A stretch of DNA of 64,000 nt from Dactylosporangium sp040689395 (GCF_040689395.1 NZ_JBFAZX010000003.1:186001-250000), one strand, 5' to 3'; shown: positions 17,710-27,620, counted from the first letter of the stretch. Notes: a model not told the origin generated them from the letters alone. Made by a program: numbers and translations.

Positions 17710-17745
17710 GCGCGGTGTCGTCCCGGCCTCGGGACGGCACCGCGC
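17710..17745 (+). terminator. Intrinsic terminator after the LPxTG gene
   Basis: Two arms, GCGCGGTG-T-CGTCCCG and CGGGACG-G-CACCGCGC, pair with one internal mismatch around a GCCT loop. GTTGTTT follows directly, giving a short U-rich tail on the + strand. It lies 50 nt after the stop codon. Confidence 0.75.
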
Positions 17746-17938
17746 GTTGTTTGACCCGCAATCGTGCGCGCGGGCCTGCGGGTCGTGTCGCGGCCCGGGT
17801 CCAGGGTGGCGCACAGATGGCACCCCGTGCGGTCGGGTGTAAGTGGCCCGCTGCCGAGGTCGGTGGCCTTTGCGCCTGCCGCTCACCCGGGTCCGCTGCC
17901 GGACCGGCGGACCATCGCGCGGTAGGCGGCCCGCCCGG

Positions 17939-18784
17939 TCAGCGGATCCAGTGGTCGTAGGGGTGCCGGCCCGGGCGGAACCCGGCGGACTCGGCCAGGG
18001 AGGCGGCCTCGGCGAAACCGGCTGCCACCATGTCCGGGCGGTGGGCGTCGCTGCCGAAGCTCACCGCCGTGCCACCCGCCTGGCGCCACCAGCGCAGCAG
18101 GGCCGGCTCCAGGGTCCGGCGCGTGTTGACCTCCAGGGCGCGCCCGGTGCCGGACAGGACGCGCAGCACCTCGCGGACCTCGTCCTCGAAGTCGGCGAGG
18201 CGGAACTCGTAGCCGGCGGGGAGGTAGCGCACCGGGTAGTCGAGGTGCGTCAGCGTCGAGAAGTCGCCGCACGCCTCGATCATGCGGATCGTCTCGGCGA
18301 AGTAGTCGCGCAGGACCTCGGGGACCCCGCGCAGCGCGTATTCGTCCTCGACCAGGCGGTGCCGGCCGTCGACGCTGAGCGAGTGCAGCGAGCCGATGAC
18401 GCGCTCGAAGGGGGCGCTGGTGAGCAGCGCCGCGGTCTGCTCGGCGAACCAGTGCGGCTCGCCGAGCTCGACGCCGGTGATGATCTTCAGGGACGGGTAC
18501 TTCGCGCGGCACCGGTCGACCGCCTCCAGGTATCCGGCCACGTCCAGCGGCGGCGGGGCCAGGTGCGTGGGGTCGGCGAGGTGGCGGGCGAAACGCTCCG
18601 GCAGCAGCGCCGCGTCGACGGTCCAGGACACGAAGTCGGTGTGCTCGGTGAACGCGATCGCCGGCAGGCCGAGCTCTACCGCCCGGGCGCACGAGCCGTC
18701 CATGTCCCCGTTAGCTGTGTCCCACGAGAACTGGGTGTGGGTGTGCAGGTCGGCGGGCAGCTGGTCTCGGCTCACGGCGAGCAT
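17939..18784 (-). CDS. PHP-domain phosphoesterase (histidinol-phosphatase-like)
   Basis: A 281-aa protein with the metal-binding PHP motifs in order: DLHTHTQFSWD near residue 12, FTEHTDF, GVELGEPHWF, GSLHSL, and FGSDAHRPDM near the C-terminus. PHP proteins hydrolyse phosphomonoesters with a trinuclear metal centre. Closest in style is the HisK-type histidinol phosphatase, but no histidine genes are nearby, so the substrate is open. It follows the methyltransferase gene at 18842-19651 with a 57-nt gap and may be cotranscribed with it. Confidence 0.8.
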   Translation of the reverse strand: MLAVSRDQLPADLHTHTQFSWDTANGDMDGSCARAVELGLPAIAFTEHTDFVSWTVDAALLPERFARHLADPTHLAPPPLDVAGYLEAVDRCRAKYPSLKIITGVELGEPHWFAEQTAALLTSAPFERVIGSLHSLSVDGRHRLVEDEYALRGVPEVLRDYFAETIRMIEACGDFSTLTHLDYPVRYLPAGYEFRLADFEDEVREVLRVLSGTGRALEVNTRRTLEPALLRWWRQAGGTAVSFGSDAHRPDMVAAGFAEAASLAESAGFRPGRHPYDHWIR

Positions 18785-18841
18785 CGTGTCACGCCGGGGC
18801 GACCGGGCCCGCCTCGGGCACCTCGTCCATCGGGGTCACCA

Positions 18842-19651
18842 TCAGGCCACGGCCGGACGGGCCGTCGGACGGGCCAGGATCTCGCCGTGCAGGATGGACA
18901 GCCATCCGTCACCGTCGGCGGCCCAGCGCCGCCAGCCGTCGGCGAGGCGGTCGAGCTCCTCCTGCGGTACACCGGCATCCAGAGCCTGCCGGGCCATCGC
19001 CGAGGTGCGCACGCGGTCCGCCCACATGCCGCCCCACCAGGCGCGGTCCTCGTCGTCGGCGAAGCACCAGGTGCTCGACGTGGCGGTGACCTCGGTGAAG
19101 CCGGCCTCGCGGGCCCAGGCCAGCAGCCGCCGCCCGGCGTCGGGCTCGCCGCCGTTGGCGCGGGCCATCCGCTGGTACAGCGCCATCCAGTCGTCCAGCT
19201 CCGGCACCCGCGGATACCACACGAACCCGGCGTAGTCGCTGTCGCGCGCGGCCACGTAGCCGCCGGGCTTGCACACCCGGTGCATCTCGCGCAGCGCCAG
19301 CACCGGGTCGGCGACGTGCTGCAGCACCTGATGGGCGTGCACCACGCAGAACGTGTCGTCGGGGAACGGCAGCGCGTGCACGTCGCCCAGCACCACCTCG
19401 GCGTTGCCGACCCCAGCCAGCCCGTCGCGGGCCACGCCGACCGCCTCCGCGGTGACCTCCAGCGCGGTCACGTGGGCCACCCGGGCGGCCAGGTCACGGC
19501 TGATCGTCGCCGGCCCGGCCCCGACGTCGAGGACGTTCATGTCGTCGCTGAGCACCGGCAGCAGGTAGGCGGCGGAGTTCTCGGCGGTGCGCCAGCGGTG
19601 GGAGCGCAGGACCGACTCGTGGTGTCCGTGGGTGTAGACGTTGGTTGGCAT
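18842..19651 (-). CDS. Class I SAM-dependent methyltransferase (UbiE/Methyltransf_11 type)
   Basis: A 269-aa protein. The SAM-binding loop is NVLDVGAGPATISRDLA at residues ~39-55, followed by an acidic motif (VTALEV), LPFPDDTFCVVHAHQVLQHV, and REMHRVCKPGGYVAARDSD. This is the layout of small-molecule methyltransferases. The 5' region (19652-19734) is AT-rich for this genome and contains a small TCTCA-N5-TGAGA dyad at 19695-19709, which may be part of its promoter or operator. The substrate is not evident from context. Confidence 0.85.
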   Translation of the reverse strand: MPTNVYTHGHHESVLRSHRWRTAENSAAYLLPVLSDDMNVLDVGAGPATISRDLAARVAHVTALEVTAEAVGVARDGLAGVGNAEVVLGDVHALPFPDDTFCVVHAHQVLQHVADPVLALREMHRVCKPGGYVAARDSDYAGFVWYPRVPELDDWMALYQRMARANGGEPDAGRRLLAWAREAGFTEVTATSSTWCFADDEDRAWWGGMWADRVRTSAMARQALDAGVPQEELDRLADGWRRWAADGDGWLSILHGEILARPTARPAVA

Positions 19652-19734
19652 GTCTCGGACTGTAGTATTCGCTTCTCAGATTTCGGTACGACAATCTCAT
19701 TTTTTGAGACTGGGTTGTTCTGGGCCGCAACGGC

Positions 19735-19766
19735 GACGGCCGCCGGGCGGGTGCCCGGCGGCCGTC
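19735..19766 (-). terminator. Strong hairpin terminator downstream of the glucanase gene
   Basis: A perfect 14-bp stem (GACGGCCGCCGGGC and its complement) closes a GGGT loop, 14 nt after the TAA stop of the minus-strand glucanase. No U-run follows on the minus strand, as is common for actinobacterial terminators. It separates the glucanase from the methyltransferase gene. Confidence 0.75.
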
Positions 19767-19780
19767 TGAGTTGGTGCGGG

Positions 19781-22700
19781 TTAGGGGTTGATGGTGAGCG
19801 TGAACGTGCTGGTGGTGTTGCGGATGTTCTCCGCGTTGCCGGACAGGGTGAGGTGGTTGAACGTCGCCGAGCCGACCGCCGGGCCCTGACCGGGCTCGGG
19901 CATCTCGTTGACCCAGATGCCGATGCCGGACTTCGCGTCGAACGCGTCACCGCTGCGCTTCGCGCCGCTGATGCTCACGTTGGTGAACACCGTGTCGGTG
20001 ACCGGGTTTTCGGGCGAGCTGCCGGTGTACTTCGTCTGGAACATGATGCCGGAGTACGTCGGGTCGACGATGTCCACATCGGACACCCGGATGCCGCGGA
20101 ACTGCTTCGAGGCCGAGAAGACCCAGATCGCGCCGAACGCCTGGTTGCCCCAGAAGTGCCCGCCCGCACGCACGAGCGAGACGTTCTGGATGTTCGTCGG
20201 CGTCGAGCCGGGGCCGAACCCGACGAACGGGTAGCCGAAGTCCAGCGAGCTGATCGTGATGCCGGAGTACGTCAGCATGTCCGCGATGTACAGGTTGCGG
20301 AACGTGTTGTTGTACCCGCCGTAGATCGCGAGGCCGGCCGCACGCCACGTGAGCGTCGCGGACAGGTTCTCCCACAGGTTGTCGTGGTTGCCCACCGAGC
20401 CGCCGCCGTCGGTCGCGGAGAACAGCGCGAAGGAGTCGTCACCCGTGGTACGGGCGTCGATGTTGTTCAGGTGGGTGTTGGTCGTGTCGTTGGTGAAGTT
20501 GATGCCGTCCGCGTACGTGTTACGGATGCGGCTGTTGCTGATGTTGATGTTGTTGTTGTGCACGCCCCAGTACATGCAGACGGTGTGCTCGACCCAGACG
20601 TTGTCGATCGTCAGGTTCTGGTTGTCCTTGAGCTCGCCCCAGACCTTGCCGGGCCCGTCGATGCGCTCGACGTAGTTGCCGAAGAACGACAGGTTCTTGA
20701 AGGTGGAGCCGTTCGCCGAGGTCTCGACCCGGAAGCCCGCGTCGGTGTTCTGCTGGTCCTGCGGCGTGAAGAACTTCGTGTACCACGGCCCGGCCCCGAT
20801 GATCTGCAGTGCCTTGCCGCCGATGTTGAACTTCTCGTTGGTGATGTACGTGCCCGCCGGCAGGTAGACGCCGACGGCCGTGGTGCTCTGCCGCGCGCTG
20901 TCGATCGCGTTCTGGACGTCCTTCTGCGCGAAGCCGGCCGGCGTGACGTACTTGGCCGGGTCCGGGTTCGCGATCGGGGAGACCTGCTCCAGGTTGATGA
21001 AGTCGATCGCGAACGTGCCGCTGTTGGCGGCGTCCTTCTGCAGCTTGATCGTGTGTCCGGCCGGCACCGTGTTGTCGAGCAGGATGTTGGCCTCGTCGTA
21101 GATGTGCCGCGGGCCGCTGCCGGGGGAGTTGCTCGGCGACGCCTCGTTGCCGTACTGCCACGCGAACTTCGACGTCAGCGAGATCGACTTGGCGAAGGTC
21201 CCGTCGACGTAGATGTTGAGCGTCGAGCTCGTGCCGTCCGGGATCGAGAACCGGGTGACCAGCGTGTTGGTGCTGGCCCGGGTCGTCCACTGCACGTACG
21301 AGCCGGTCGAGTTCAGCGTGACGGCCTTGCGGCCGGACGCCTCGCCCGCGATGGTGCCGATGTCACGGCTCGGCCCGACGACCTGCGCGCCGCCGCCGAC
21401 GGTACCGTCCTCGGCCTCGTACATGTCGTACGGCATGTTCGCGCCGCGACCGACGAACAGCGGGGTGTCGCTGGTGTTGTTGCCCTGCTTGATCGACAGC
21501 TCGTTGGTGTCCGCGGCGAGCACGGTGTGCACGGTGTACTTGCCGTTGACCGCCGCCCACGTGCCGAGCGTGATCACCGGCGAGCTCGCGCCCGCGGCGA
21601 TCGTGCCGGTGTAGGAGCCGGTGAGCGTCTTGACCGTCGCGCCGGTCGAGTCGAGCAGGGTGAGGGTCACGCCGTGCGCACCGGCGCCCGTGGCCTGGGT
21701 GCCCTGGTTCTTGATGACCACGGTGAACGTGACGGTGTTGCCCGCCGACGGGTTGCCCGGCGACCAGGCCACCGGCGAGGCGATCAGGTCGGAGCTCTGC
21801 ACCGGCGTCACCACGAGGTTGGTCGCGCTGGTGAACGAGTTGTTGGTGGTGTCCAGCTCGATGACCGAGTTGTCCTCGTTGACCTTCGCGCTCACCGTGT
21901 ACGTGCCCGCGGTGACCGGGCCGATGTTCGCGGTGAACGTGTTCTGCGCGCCGGCCGCCAGGGCCGTCACGTTCGCGGTGCCGGCCAGGACGGTGCCCTG
22001 CGGCGTGGTGAGGTAGAAGTTGACCTTCGTCGCGCCGGACGCGGCGGTACCGGCGTTCTTCACCGTCGCGGTCAGGCTGACCGAGTCGGTCTCCACCGGC
22101 GACGCGGGCGCCGCGGTGAGGGCGGTGACCTGCAGGTCGGGGTTCGGCGCTGCGGTGCCGAAGACCTGGAACTCGGCGATCTGGCCCGAAGGGGCCCCGG
22201 TGTTGGAGTTGATCTTCAGCTGGACGTCGGCGACGCGGGCGGAGACGGTGATGTCCACCGAGTTGCCGGTCGCCGGGTCAAAGCGGTAGTCCGTCGCCGC
22301 GACCAGGCTGGTGAATCCGGTCGCGCTCTGCTCGCGGCCGAGGACCTGCAGGTTCTGGGTCCGGGCGCTCCACGCGCTGCTGGGGTCGAGCTTGAGCGTG
22401 ATCCTGGAGATGTCGTGGTTGGCGCCCAGGTGCAGCGTCAGGGTCGCCGGGAAGCCGGCCGCACCCTCCCAGTAGGTGGTGGCGCTGTTGTCGTTGGCGT
22501 TGGCCGGCACGAACGTGAAGACCGAGCCGCTGGCCTCGATCTGCTTGCCCAGCGCCACGTTGGTGCCCGGCGGCGGGTTGCCCGTGCCGGTGCGGGTGAC
22601 GGTGTTGCTGGCCGCGGAGGCGTTGCTTGCGGCGTCGCGGGCCTTCACGTAGTACGACACCGTCGCCGAATCCGGCTGGTTGTCCGTGTAGGTCAGCACG

Positions 22701-24088
22701 GTGCCCGCGACGCTGGCGCGCAGCGAGTTGTTGGCGTAGATGTCGTACCCGGCGATCGAGCCGCTGTTGTCGGTCGAGGCGGTCCAGGTGAGCTTGATCT
22801 GGCCGCTGGCCGGCTGGGTGTAGGCGAGGTTGCCGGGCGCGGTCGGCGGCTGGGTGTCCGGCGTGGTGCCGGTGCGGGTCACCGTGTTGCTGGCCGGCGA
22901 CTGGTTGCCGGCGGCGTCGCGCGCCTTGACGAAGTAGCTGACCGTGGCGGAGTCGGCCTGGCTGTCGGTGTACGTCAGCACGTTGCCGGCCACGCTGGTG
23001 CGCAGCGAGTTGTTGGCGTAGATGTCGTACCCGGCGATCGAGCCGCTGTCGTCGGTCGAGGCGGTCCAGGTGAGCTTGATCTGGCCGCTGGCCGGCTGGG
23101 TGTAGGCGAGGTTGCCCGGCGCGGTCGGCGCCTGGGTGTCACCCGTCGACGGGCCGTAGACCTCCAGCTCGGAGAGCTGCGCCGCCGTCCATCCGGTGTT
23201 GGCCGTGATGTTGATCCGGATGTAGCGGGCCGTGGCCTGGGTGAACGGGATGCTCACCGTGTTGCCGTTGCCCGGCGCGAAGTTGTACCCCGCGGAGGCG
23301 GCGACGTCGGCGAAGGAGCTGCCGGTGGTGCTGGTCTGCACCGAGAGCGTCTCGGTGCGGGCCCCCCACGAGGCGGGCAGCTTCAGCGCGACCGAGCTGA
23401 CCGGCACCGCCGAGCCCAGGTCGACCTGTAGCCACTGCGGGAAGGTGCTGCCCGCGCTCTCCCAGTAGGTGCCCTGGTTGCTGTCGCCCGCGTTGGCGGC
23501 CACGTACTGACCGTTGGCGCTGCTCGAGCTGAACGACTTGCCGGCGGCCAGGTTGGTGCTGGAGCCGGTGGCCACGCCGTAGATCTCGAACTCGGAGATC
23601 TGCGCGGCCGGCCAGCCGGTGTTGGCGCTGAAGTTCAGCCGGACGTAGCGGGTGTTCGTGGCGTTGAAGCTGATGTTGACCGTGTTGTGCGTGGTCGGGT
23701 TGAACACGTAGCCGGCCGAGCCCACGATCGTGCTGTAGCTGGTGCCGTCGTTGCTGCCGGAGATCGACAGCGTCTGCGTGCGGGTCTGCCACGAGCTGGC
23801 GTCGGGCAGTTTCAGCACGATCTGGTCGATGTTCTTGGCACTGCCCAGGTCAATCTGCGCCCACTGAGGGAAGGCGTTGTTGGCGCTCTCCCAGTAGGTG
23901 CCCTGGTTGCCGTCGTTGATGTTGCCGATGCCGTTCGCGCCGTTGGTGCTGCTGGAGGTGGCGGGGCGGCCGCTGGCGAGGTTGGGGCCGCCGGCGGCCT
24001 GCGCCGGCTGCGTCTGCGCCGTCACGGCGACGAGGGTGGCTACGGCGAACGCCGCGAGCACCCTTCGCGTCACGAGCCTTCTGCTCAT
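19781..24088 (-). CDS. Secreted multidomain alpha-1,3-glucanase-like enzyme (GH87-type beta-helix)
   Basis: A 1435-aa secreted protein. From the N-terminus it has a signal peptide (cleavage near QTQPAQA), two F5/8-type C (discoidin) domains, two nearly identical fibronectin III domains (each starting APTAPGNLAYTQPASG or close), a third discoidin-like domain, and two CARDB domains (CVNAG/KNQG-type repeats). Next comes a carbohydrate-binding domain starting YEAEDGTVGGG, then a ~400-residue right-handed beta-helix with ADGINF and TGDDSFALF, the Asp motifs expected of the active site. The architecture fits GH87 alpha-1,3-glucanases (mycodextranases) that attack fungal wall or bacterial alpha-glucans. 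ATG 24088 is chosen over 24109 because GAAGGAAC precedes it. Confidence 0.72.
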   Translation of the reverse strand: MSRRLVTRRVLAAFAVATLVAVTAQTQPAQAAGGPNLASGRPATSSSTNGANGIGNINDGNQGTYWESANNAFPQWAQIDLGSAKNIDQIVLKLPDASSWQTRTQTLSISGSNDGTSYSTIVGSAGYVFNPTTHNTVNISFNATNTRYVRLNFSANTGWPAAQISEFEIYGVATGSSTNLAAGKSFSSSSANGQYVAANAGDSNQGTYWESAGSTFPQWLQVDLGSAVPVSSVALKLPASWGARTETLSVQTSTTGSSFADVAASAGYNFAPGNGNTVSIPFTQATARYIRINITANTGWTAAQLSELEVYGPSTGDTQAPTAPGNLAYTQPASGQIKLTWTASTDDSGSIAGYDIYANNSLRTSVAGNVLTYTDSQADSATVSYFVKARDAAGNQSPASNTVTRTGTTPDTQPPTAPGNLAYTQPASGQIKLTWTASTDNSGSIAGYDIYANNSLRASVAGTVLTYTDNQPDSATVSYYVKARDAASNASAASNTVTRTGTGNPPPGTNVALGKQIEASGSVFTFVPANANDNSATTYWEGAAGFPATLTLHLGANHDISRITLKLDPSSAWSARTQNLQVLGREQSATGFTSLVAATDYRFDPATGNSVDITVSARVADVQLKINSNTGAPSGQIAEFQVFGTAAPNPDLQVTALTAAPASPVETDSVSLTATVKNAGTAASGATKVNFYLTTPQGTVLAGTANVTALAAGAQNTFTANIGPVTAGTYTVSAKVNEDNSVIELDTTNNSFTSATNLVVTPVQSSDLIASPVAWSPGNPSAGNTVTFTVVIKNQGTQATGAGAHGVTLTLLDSTGATVKTLTGSYTGTIAAGASSPVITLGTWAAVNGKYTVHTVLAADTNELSIKQGNNTSDTPLFVGRGANMPYDMYEAEDGTVGGGAQVVGPSRDIGTIAGEASGRKAVTLNSTGSYVQWTTRASTNTLVTRFSIPDGTSSTLNIYVDGTFAKSISLTSKFAWQYGNEASPSNSPGSGPRHIYDEANILLDNTVPAGHTIKLQKDAANSGTFAIDFINLEQVSPIANPDPAKYVTPAGFAQKDVQNAIDSARQSTTAVGVYLPAGTYITNEKFNIGGKALQIIGAGPWYTKFFTPQDQQNTDAGFRVETSANGSTFKNLSFFGNYVERIDGPGKVWGELKDNQNLTIDNVWVEHTVCMYWGVHNNNINISNSRIRNTYADGINFTNDTTNTHLNNIDARTTGDDSFALFSATDGGGSVGNHDNLWENLSATLTWRAAGLAIYGGYNNTFRNLYIADMLTYSGITISSLDFGYPFVGFGPGSTPTNIQNVSLVRAGGHFWGNQAFGAIWVFSASKQFRGIRVSDVDIVDPTYSGIMFQTKYTGSSPENPVTDTVFTNVSISGAKRSGDAFDAKSGIGIWVNEMPEPGQGPAVGSATFNHLTLSGNAENIRNTTSTFTLTINP

Positions 24089-24109
24089 CGGGTTCCTTCG
24101 TCGTGTCAT

Positions 24110-24875
24110 CTCATGCGTCGAAGCGGGGGGTGGTGGTGCGGAGGCGTGGCGACGCGTGCGGACGGACGGTGACTCGACCTGCGACCCGCGATGACGGGAT
24201 TTGGGCGCATCGGGCGAAGCTTTGGCGGGGGTCGGCGTCGGTTCGCCGGACGGCTTCCCGCACGGTGTCGGCGGGTTTGGCGGTGCGGTCCGGCGGTGCG
24301 GTCCTGTGCGGTGGCGGCCACGTGAACACGGTCGATGGCGTTCGGGTTCTTACAACGGCCGCGTGGGTGGTGCGCGACCGCGAGCCTGCAGGTGCCACTG
24401 CACGGTGGTCGGCCTCTCCGTAGGCGGGATGGTGGGCGATCAAGCCGGTTGGCGGCGCGGCTGTGATCGAGTTGCGGAGAGCAGCATAAGTCTGTCGAGC
24501 GCTTGTATGAATCTTGCACTGTGTTGCGCCAAATGTTGCAGACTAGCCACCGGCTCGTCAACGGTCTGGGCGTTTTGAGTCGCCCGGACAGTGACACCGG
24601 TCTTTGGTCGTGTGCCATCCCGTGGGGTTGCCGCGTTGGATCGTGCGCGGCTGTTGCGGACTGGGGCGGCCACGTTCGAAACGTTCCTGATTCGTTGCCC
24701 GCAGCTCTGGTGTTACCGGGATGTTTCATGGTTCATTCGTCGGACGGACCGACGATTACGACGCGTCGATGCTGCAGATTCGCGGACTTTGCCGGATCGG
24801 CCGGCCGGACTTTCGTCGGATCGCTGAAAAGGTGCCAGTGCTGCTGTGGACGGCACGGCGCCGGGGAGGGTTGCG
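24110..24875. other. Long divergent intergenic region between glucanase and ROK regulator
   Basis: About 766 bp without a convincing gene; the short open frames lack codon bias and Shine-Dalgarno sites. Parts (24480-24760) are notably less GC-rich than the genome average. A direct repeat TGTTGC-N6-TGTTGC lies near 24521-24538, and a GTTCGAAACGTTC dyad near 24674. These are plausible sites for regulation of the glucanase by the divergent ROK protein, but no proof is visible. Confidence 0.5.
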
Positions 24876-26153
24876 ATGGTGAACAAGGAGCGCGCCGGGG
24901 CCGGGTCCGCCGAGGAGCCGACCGACCAGCTCGCCCTGCGCCGGACCAACCTGACCCGCACGCTGCGGCACATCCGCACCAACGGGCCGCGCTCGCGGGC
25001 CGCGATCGCCGCGGCCACCGGTCTGCACAAGGCGACCGTGTCCAGCCTGGTCGACGAGCTGCTCGCCCGGCGGCTGGTCCGCGAGATCGGCGCTGAGTAT
25101 TCCGGCGGTGCCGGGCGGCCCGGGCGCGGGATCGCGCTGAGCCCCGAGGTCGGCGCCGTCGGCATCGAGATCAACGTGGACTACCTCGCCGTGCACGGCA
25201 GCGACCTGACCGGCCGCACCGTGATCGAGAAGCGGATCAGCTTCGACGCCATGCACCGCGACGTGGAGCGCTGCCTCGACGACCTGACCGAGGCCGCCCG
25301 GCGGTCCCTGGCGGAGCTGGTGCGCCGCGGGGTGACCCCGGTCGGGCTCACCGTCGCGGTGCCCGGCCTCGTCGACGTGGCGCGCGGGGTCGTCGTGCTC
25401 GCGCCCAACCTGGGCTGGCGGGACGTGCCGGTCGCCGCCCGGCTCGCGCACGGTCTCGCGCCGGGGCTGTGGATCGGCGTGGACAACGACGCCAACCTGG
25501 CCGCGCTCGCGGAGTACACCTGGGGCGTCGCGGCCGGGACCGACGACCTGGTCTACCTCACCGGCGAGGTCGGTGTCGGCGGCGGCGTGATCGTCAACGG
25601 CCGGCTGCTGCGCGGCGCCGACGGCTTCTCCGGCGAGGTCGGCCACCTGCCCGTCGAGCCCGGCGGCGACCCCTGCGGCTGCGGCCGGGTCGGCTGCTGG
25701 GAGACCAAGGTCGGCCTCGCCGAGCTGGTCCGCCGGGCCACCCCCGACGCCGCGTACGGCCTCGAAGACGGCCCGATCCCCGACCCGCAGGAGCGCATCG
25801 CCGAGATCTCCCGCCGCCTCGCCGCCGACGACCGCGCCGTCGCCGACGCCGTCGCCGAGGTGGGCCGCTGGCTCGGCCACGGCGGCGCGATCCTGGTCAA
25901 CCTGTTCAACCCGCGGGTGATCGTGCTCGGCGGATACTTCGCCGAGCTCGCCGACCATCTCATCCCGTCGGCGCAGGCCAACCTGGCCCGGCTCGCGGTC
26001 GCCTCCACGGCCGCGCGCTGCCACTTCGTCGCCTCGCACCTGGGCTTCACGGCAGCAGCCCGCGGTGGGGCCGGCGTCGTCGTCGAGCGCATGATCGAGG
26101 ACCCGACCGCCGTGTCGCTGACCGCACCGCCCCGGCTCGCCGGCGTCCGCTGA
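24876..26153 (+). CDS. ROK-family transcriptional regulator
   Basis: A 425-aa protein. The N-terminal ~70 residues hold an HTH (SRAAIAAATGLHKATVSSLV). A sugar-kinase-like ROK domain follows, with the ATP/sugar site DNDANLAALAEYTWG, the glucose-binding GEVGHLPVEPGGDPC, and the zinc motif CGCGRVGCWE. Such proteins repress sugar-uptake or glycoside hydrolase genes until the sugar or its phosphate binds. ATG 24876 has a GGGAGGG Shine-Dalgarno 5-6 nt upstream and is preferred over the upstream GTG at 24846. It is divergent from the large glucanase gene, so that gene is a reasonable target. Confidence 0.9.
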   Translation: MVNKERAGAGSAEEPTDQLALRRTNLTRTLRHIRTNGPRSRAAIAAATGLHKATVSSLVDELLARRLVREIGAEYSGGAGRPGRGIALSPEVGAVGIEINVDYLAVHGSDLTGRTVIEKRISFDAMHRDVERCLDDLTEAARRSLAELVRRGVTPVGLTVAVPGLVDVARGVVVLAPNLGWRDVPVAARLAHGLAPGLWIGVDNDANLAALAEYTWGVAAGTDDLVYLTGEVGVGGGVIVNGRLLRGADGFSGEVGHLPVEPGGDPCGCGRVGCWETKVGLAELVRRATPDAAYGLEDGPIPDPQERIAEISRRLAADDRAVADAVAEVGRWLGHGGAILVNLFNPRVIVLGGYFAELADHLIPSAQANLARLAVASTAARCHFVASHLGFTAAARGGAGVVVERMIEDPTAVSLTAPPRLAGVR

Positions 26154-26217
26154 GCGCCTCTCGTCGAATCGCGCGTTCGGTCGTACGCCTGTTCGAAACC
26201 GGGGTAGACTGCAAGGC

Positions 26218-26847
26218 ATGATGGACCTTGCGTACCAGCCGTCGATGTTCGACGTCGCCGGCCCCTCCCTGGGGTCGCTCACCGGCCAGGTCACGCGCCA
26301 TCACCTCAGCCGCGGGGCCTGGGTCGATCACCTGCCGGGCTGGGTGCTCGGCTCCGACTCGATCCTGCAGACCCTGTTGCACGAGGTCGACTGGCGCGCC
26401 GAACGCCGCAAGATGTATGACGGCGTGGTCGACGTGCCGCGCCTGCTGCGGTGGTATCCGGCCGAGGAGACCCTGCCGCACCCGCTGCTCACCGAGGCGC
26501 GGCGCCGCCTGACCGCCTACTACGTCGAGGAGCTCGGCGAGCCGTTCATGACCGCCGGCATGTGCCTCTATCGCGACGGCCGCGACAGCGTCGCGTGGCA
26601 CGGCGACACGATCGGGCGCGGGGCGCGGTTCGACACCATGGTCGCGATCGTGTCGTTCGGTTCGCCGCGCACGCTGCTGCTGCGGCCACGCGGCGGCGGC
26701 GACAGCGTCCGCTTCCCGCTCGGGCACGGGGATCTGATCGTGATGGGCGGCTCGTGCCAGCGGACGTGGGAGCACGCGATCCCGAAGACGGCTCGTCTGG
26801 TGGGTCCTCGGGTCAGCGTGCAGTTCCGGCCCGCCGGGGTGGCCTAG
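26218..26847 (+). CDS. AlkB-like 2-oxoglutarate/Fe(II) dioxygenase
   Basis: A 209-aa protein. The iron ligands are the His and Asp in AWHGDTIG and the His in RTWEHAIPK. The 2-oxoglutarate-binding arginine lies in RVSVQFRPAG at the C-terminus. This matches the AlkB/ALKBH family, which oxidatively demethylates alkylated DNA or RNA bases. The ATG at 26218 is followed by a second ATG at 26221, and either may be used. The gene stands alone between the ROK regulator and a STAS gene on the same strand. Confidence 0.88.
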   Translation: MMDLAYQPSMFDVAGPSLGSLTGQVTRHHLSRGAWVDHLPGWVLGSDSILQTLLHEVDWRAERRKMYDGVVDVPRLLRWYPAEETLPHPLLTEARRRLTAYYVEELGEPFMTAGMCLYRDGRDSVAWHGDTIGRGARFDTMVAIVSFGSPRTLLLRPRGGGDSVRFPLGHGDLIVMGGSCQRTWEHAIPKTARLVGPRVSVQFRPAGVA

Positions 26848-26937
26848 CTGGCGGCGGGCATCGAGCCTTCCTCGGGTGACGGGGCGGGGTGAAGGCCCGT
26901 ATCGTGAGAGCGGCTCGGATCCTGGAAGGTGAGCCGC

Positions 26938-27318
26938 ATGCGTCCCGCCGACCGTTTCGCCGTGTTTCCGGAGTTGCACCTCACCGTCGAGCCGCTGCCC
27001 GGCCAGGGCCTGCGTGTGCGGGCCGCGGGGGAGGTGACGGCCGAGAATGTCGCGCAGTTGTGCGGCGCGCTGTTGCGGGCCATCGACGACGTGCGGGCGC
27101 TGGCCGTCGAGGTCGACCTCGGGCTCGTGACGTTCATCGACTCGACCGCGATCGGCAAGCTCGTCTCGACGCGGGCGCACGCGATCAGCAGCGGCAGCGA
27201 CCTCTGGATCGTGCATCCCAGCCCGGGCGTGCGGCGGGTGCTGAGCCTGCTCGGGCTGCTGGAGACCCTGAGCACGCCCACCGGCACGAGCGGCTGGGCA
27301 CCGCCGAAGTCCGCCTGA
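26938..27318 (+). CDS. STAS-domain anti-sigma factor antagonist
   Basis: A 126-aa single STAS domain. The phosphorylation loop is VTFIDSTAIGKLV, with the conserved Ser/Thr after Asp. In SpoIIAA-like partners, phosphorylation of that residue by an anti-sigma kinase controls release of a sigma factor. ATG 26938 has GGAAGG 8 nt upstream and is preferred over the GTG at 26929 inside the Shine-Dalgarno. No cognate kinase or sigma factor is adjacent. Confidence 0.85.
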   Translation: MRPADRFAVFPELHLTVEPLPGQGLRVRAAGEVTAENVAQLCGALLRAIDDVRALAVEVDLGLVTFIDSTAIGKLVSTRAHAISSGSDLWIVHPSPGVRRVLSLLGLLETLSTPTGTSGWAPPKSA

Positions 27319-27620
27319 GCCGCCGCCCGCCCGCCGCGCGAGCCGCGTGCGGCGCCCGGGTGCCAACCGTGCGGCGGTCGAGGGCCGGGCGGCTGCTGGT
27401 CGTATGGCACCTGGACGTCAGCCGCACGCGGCACCCGCATACCGCGCGCGGATGCGAGCCACGCGGTGCGGCTGGCATCGGCGGCTGTCAGCCGTGCGGC
27501 GCTCGCTGTGTCCGGGTGTCAGACGCGCGGCGGCCGGTTTCAGTCCAGCGCCAACACGTCCGCGTCCGACAGTCGCCGCGTAGCACCTGGACACCAGGCG
27601 GCTCGAGCCGCGCGCACCGC

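Noticed and set aside
17843..23431. An 1862-codon open frame on the + strand
   Set aside because: It is antisense to the glucanase and two other genes. Its Arg/Val/Gly/Asp-rich translation has no domain logic and comes from the GC-rich wobble positions of the real genes.
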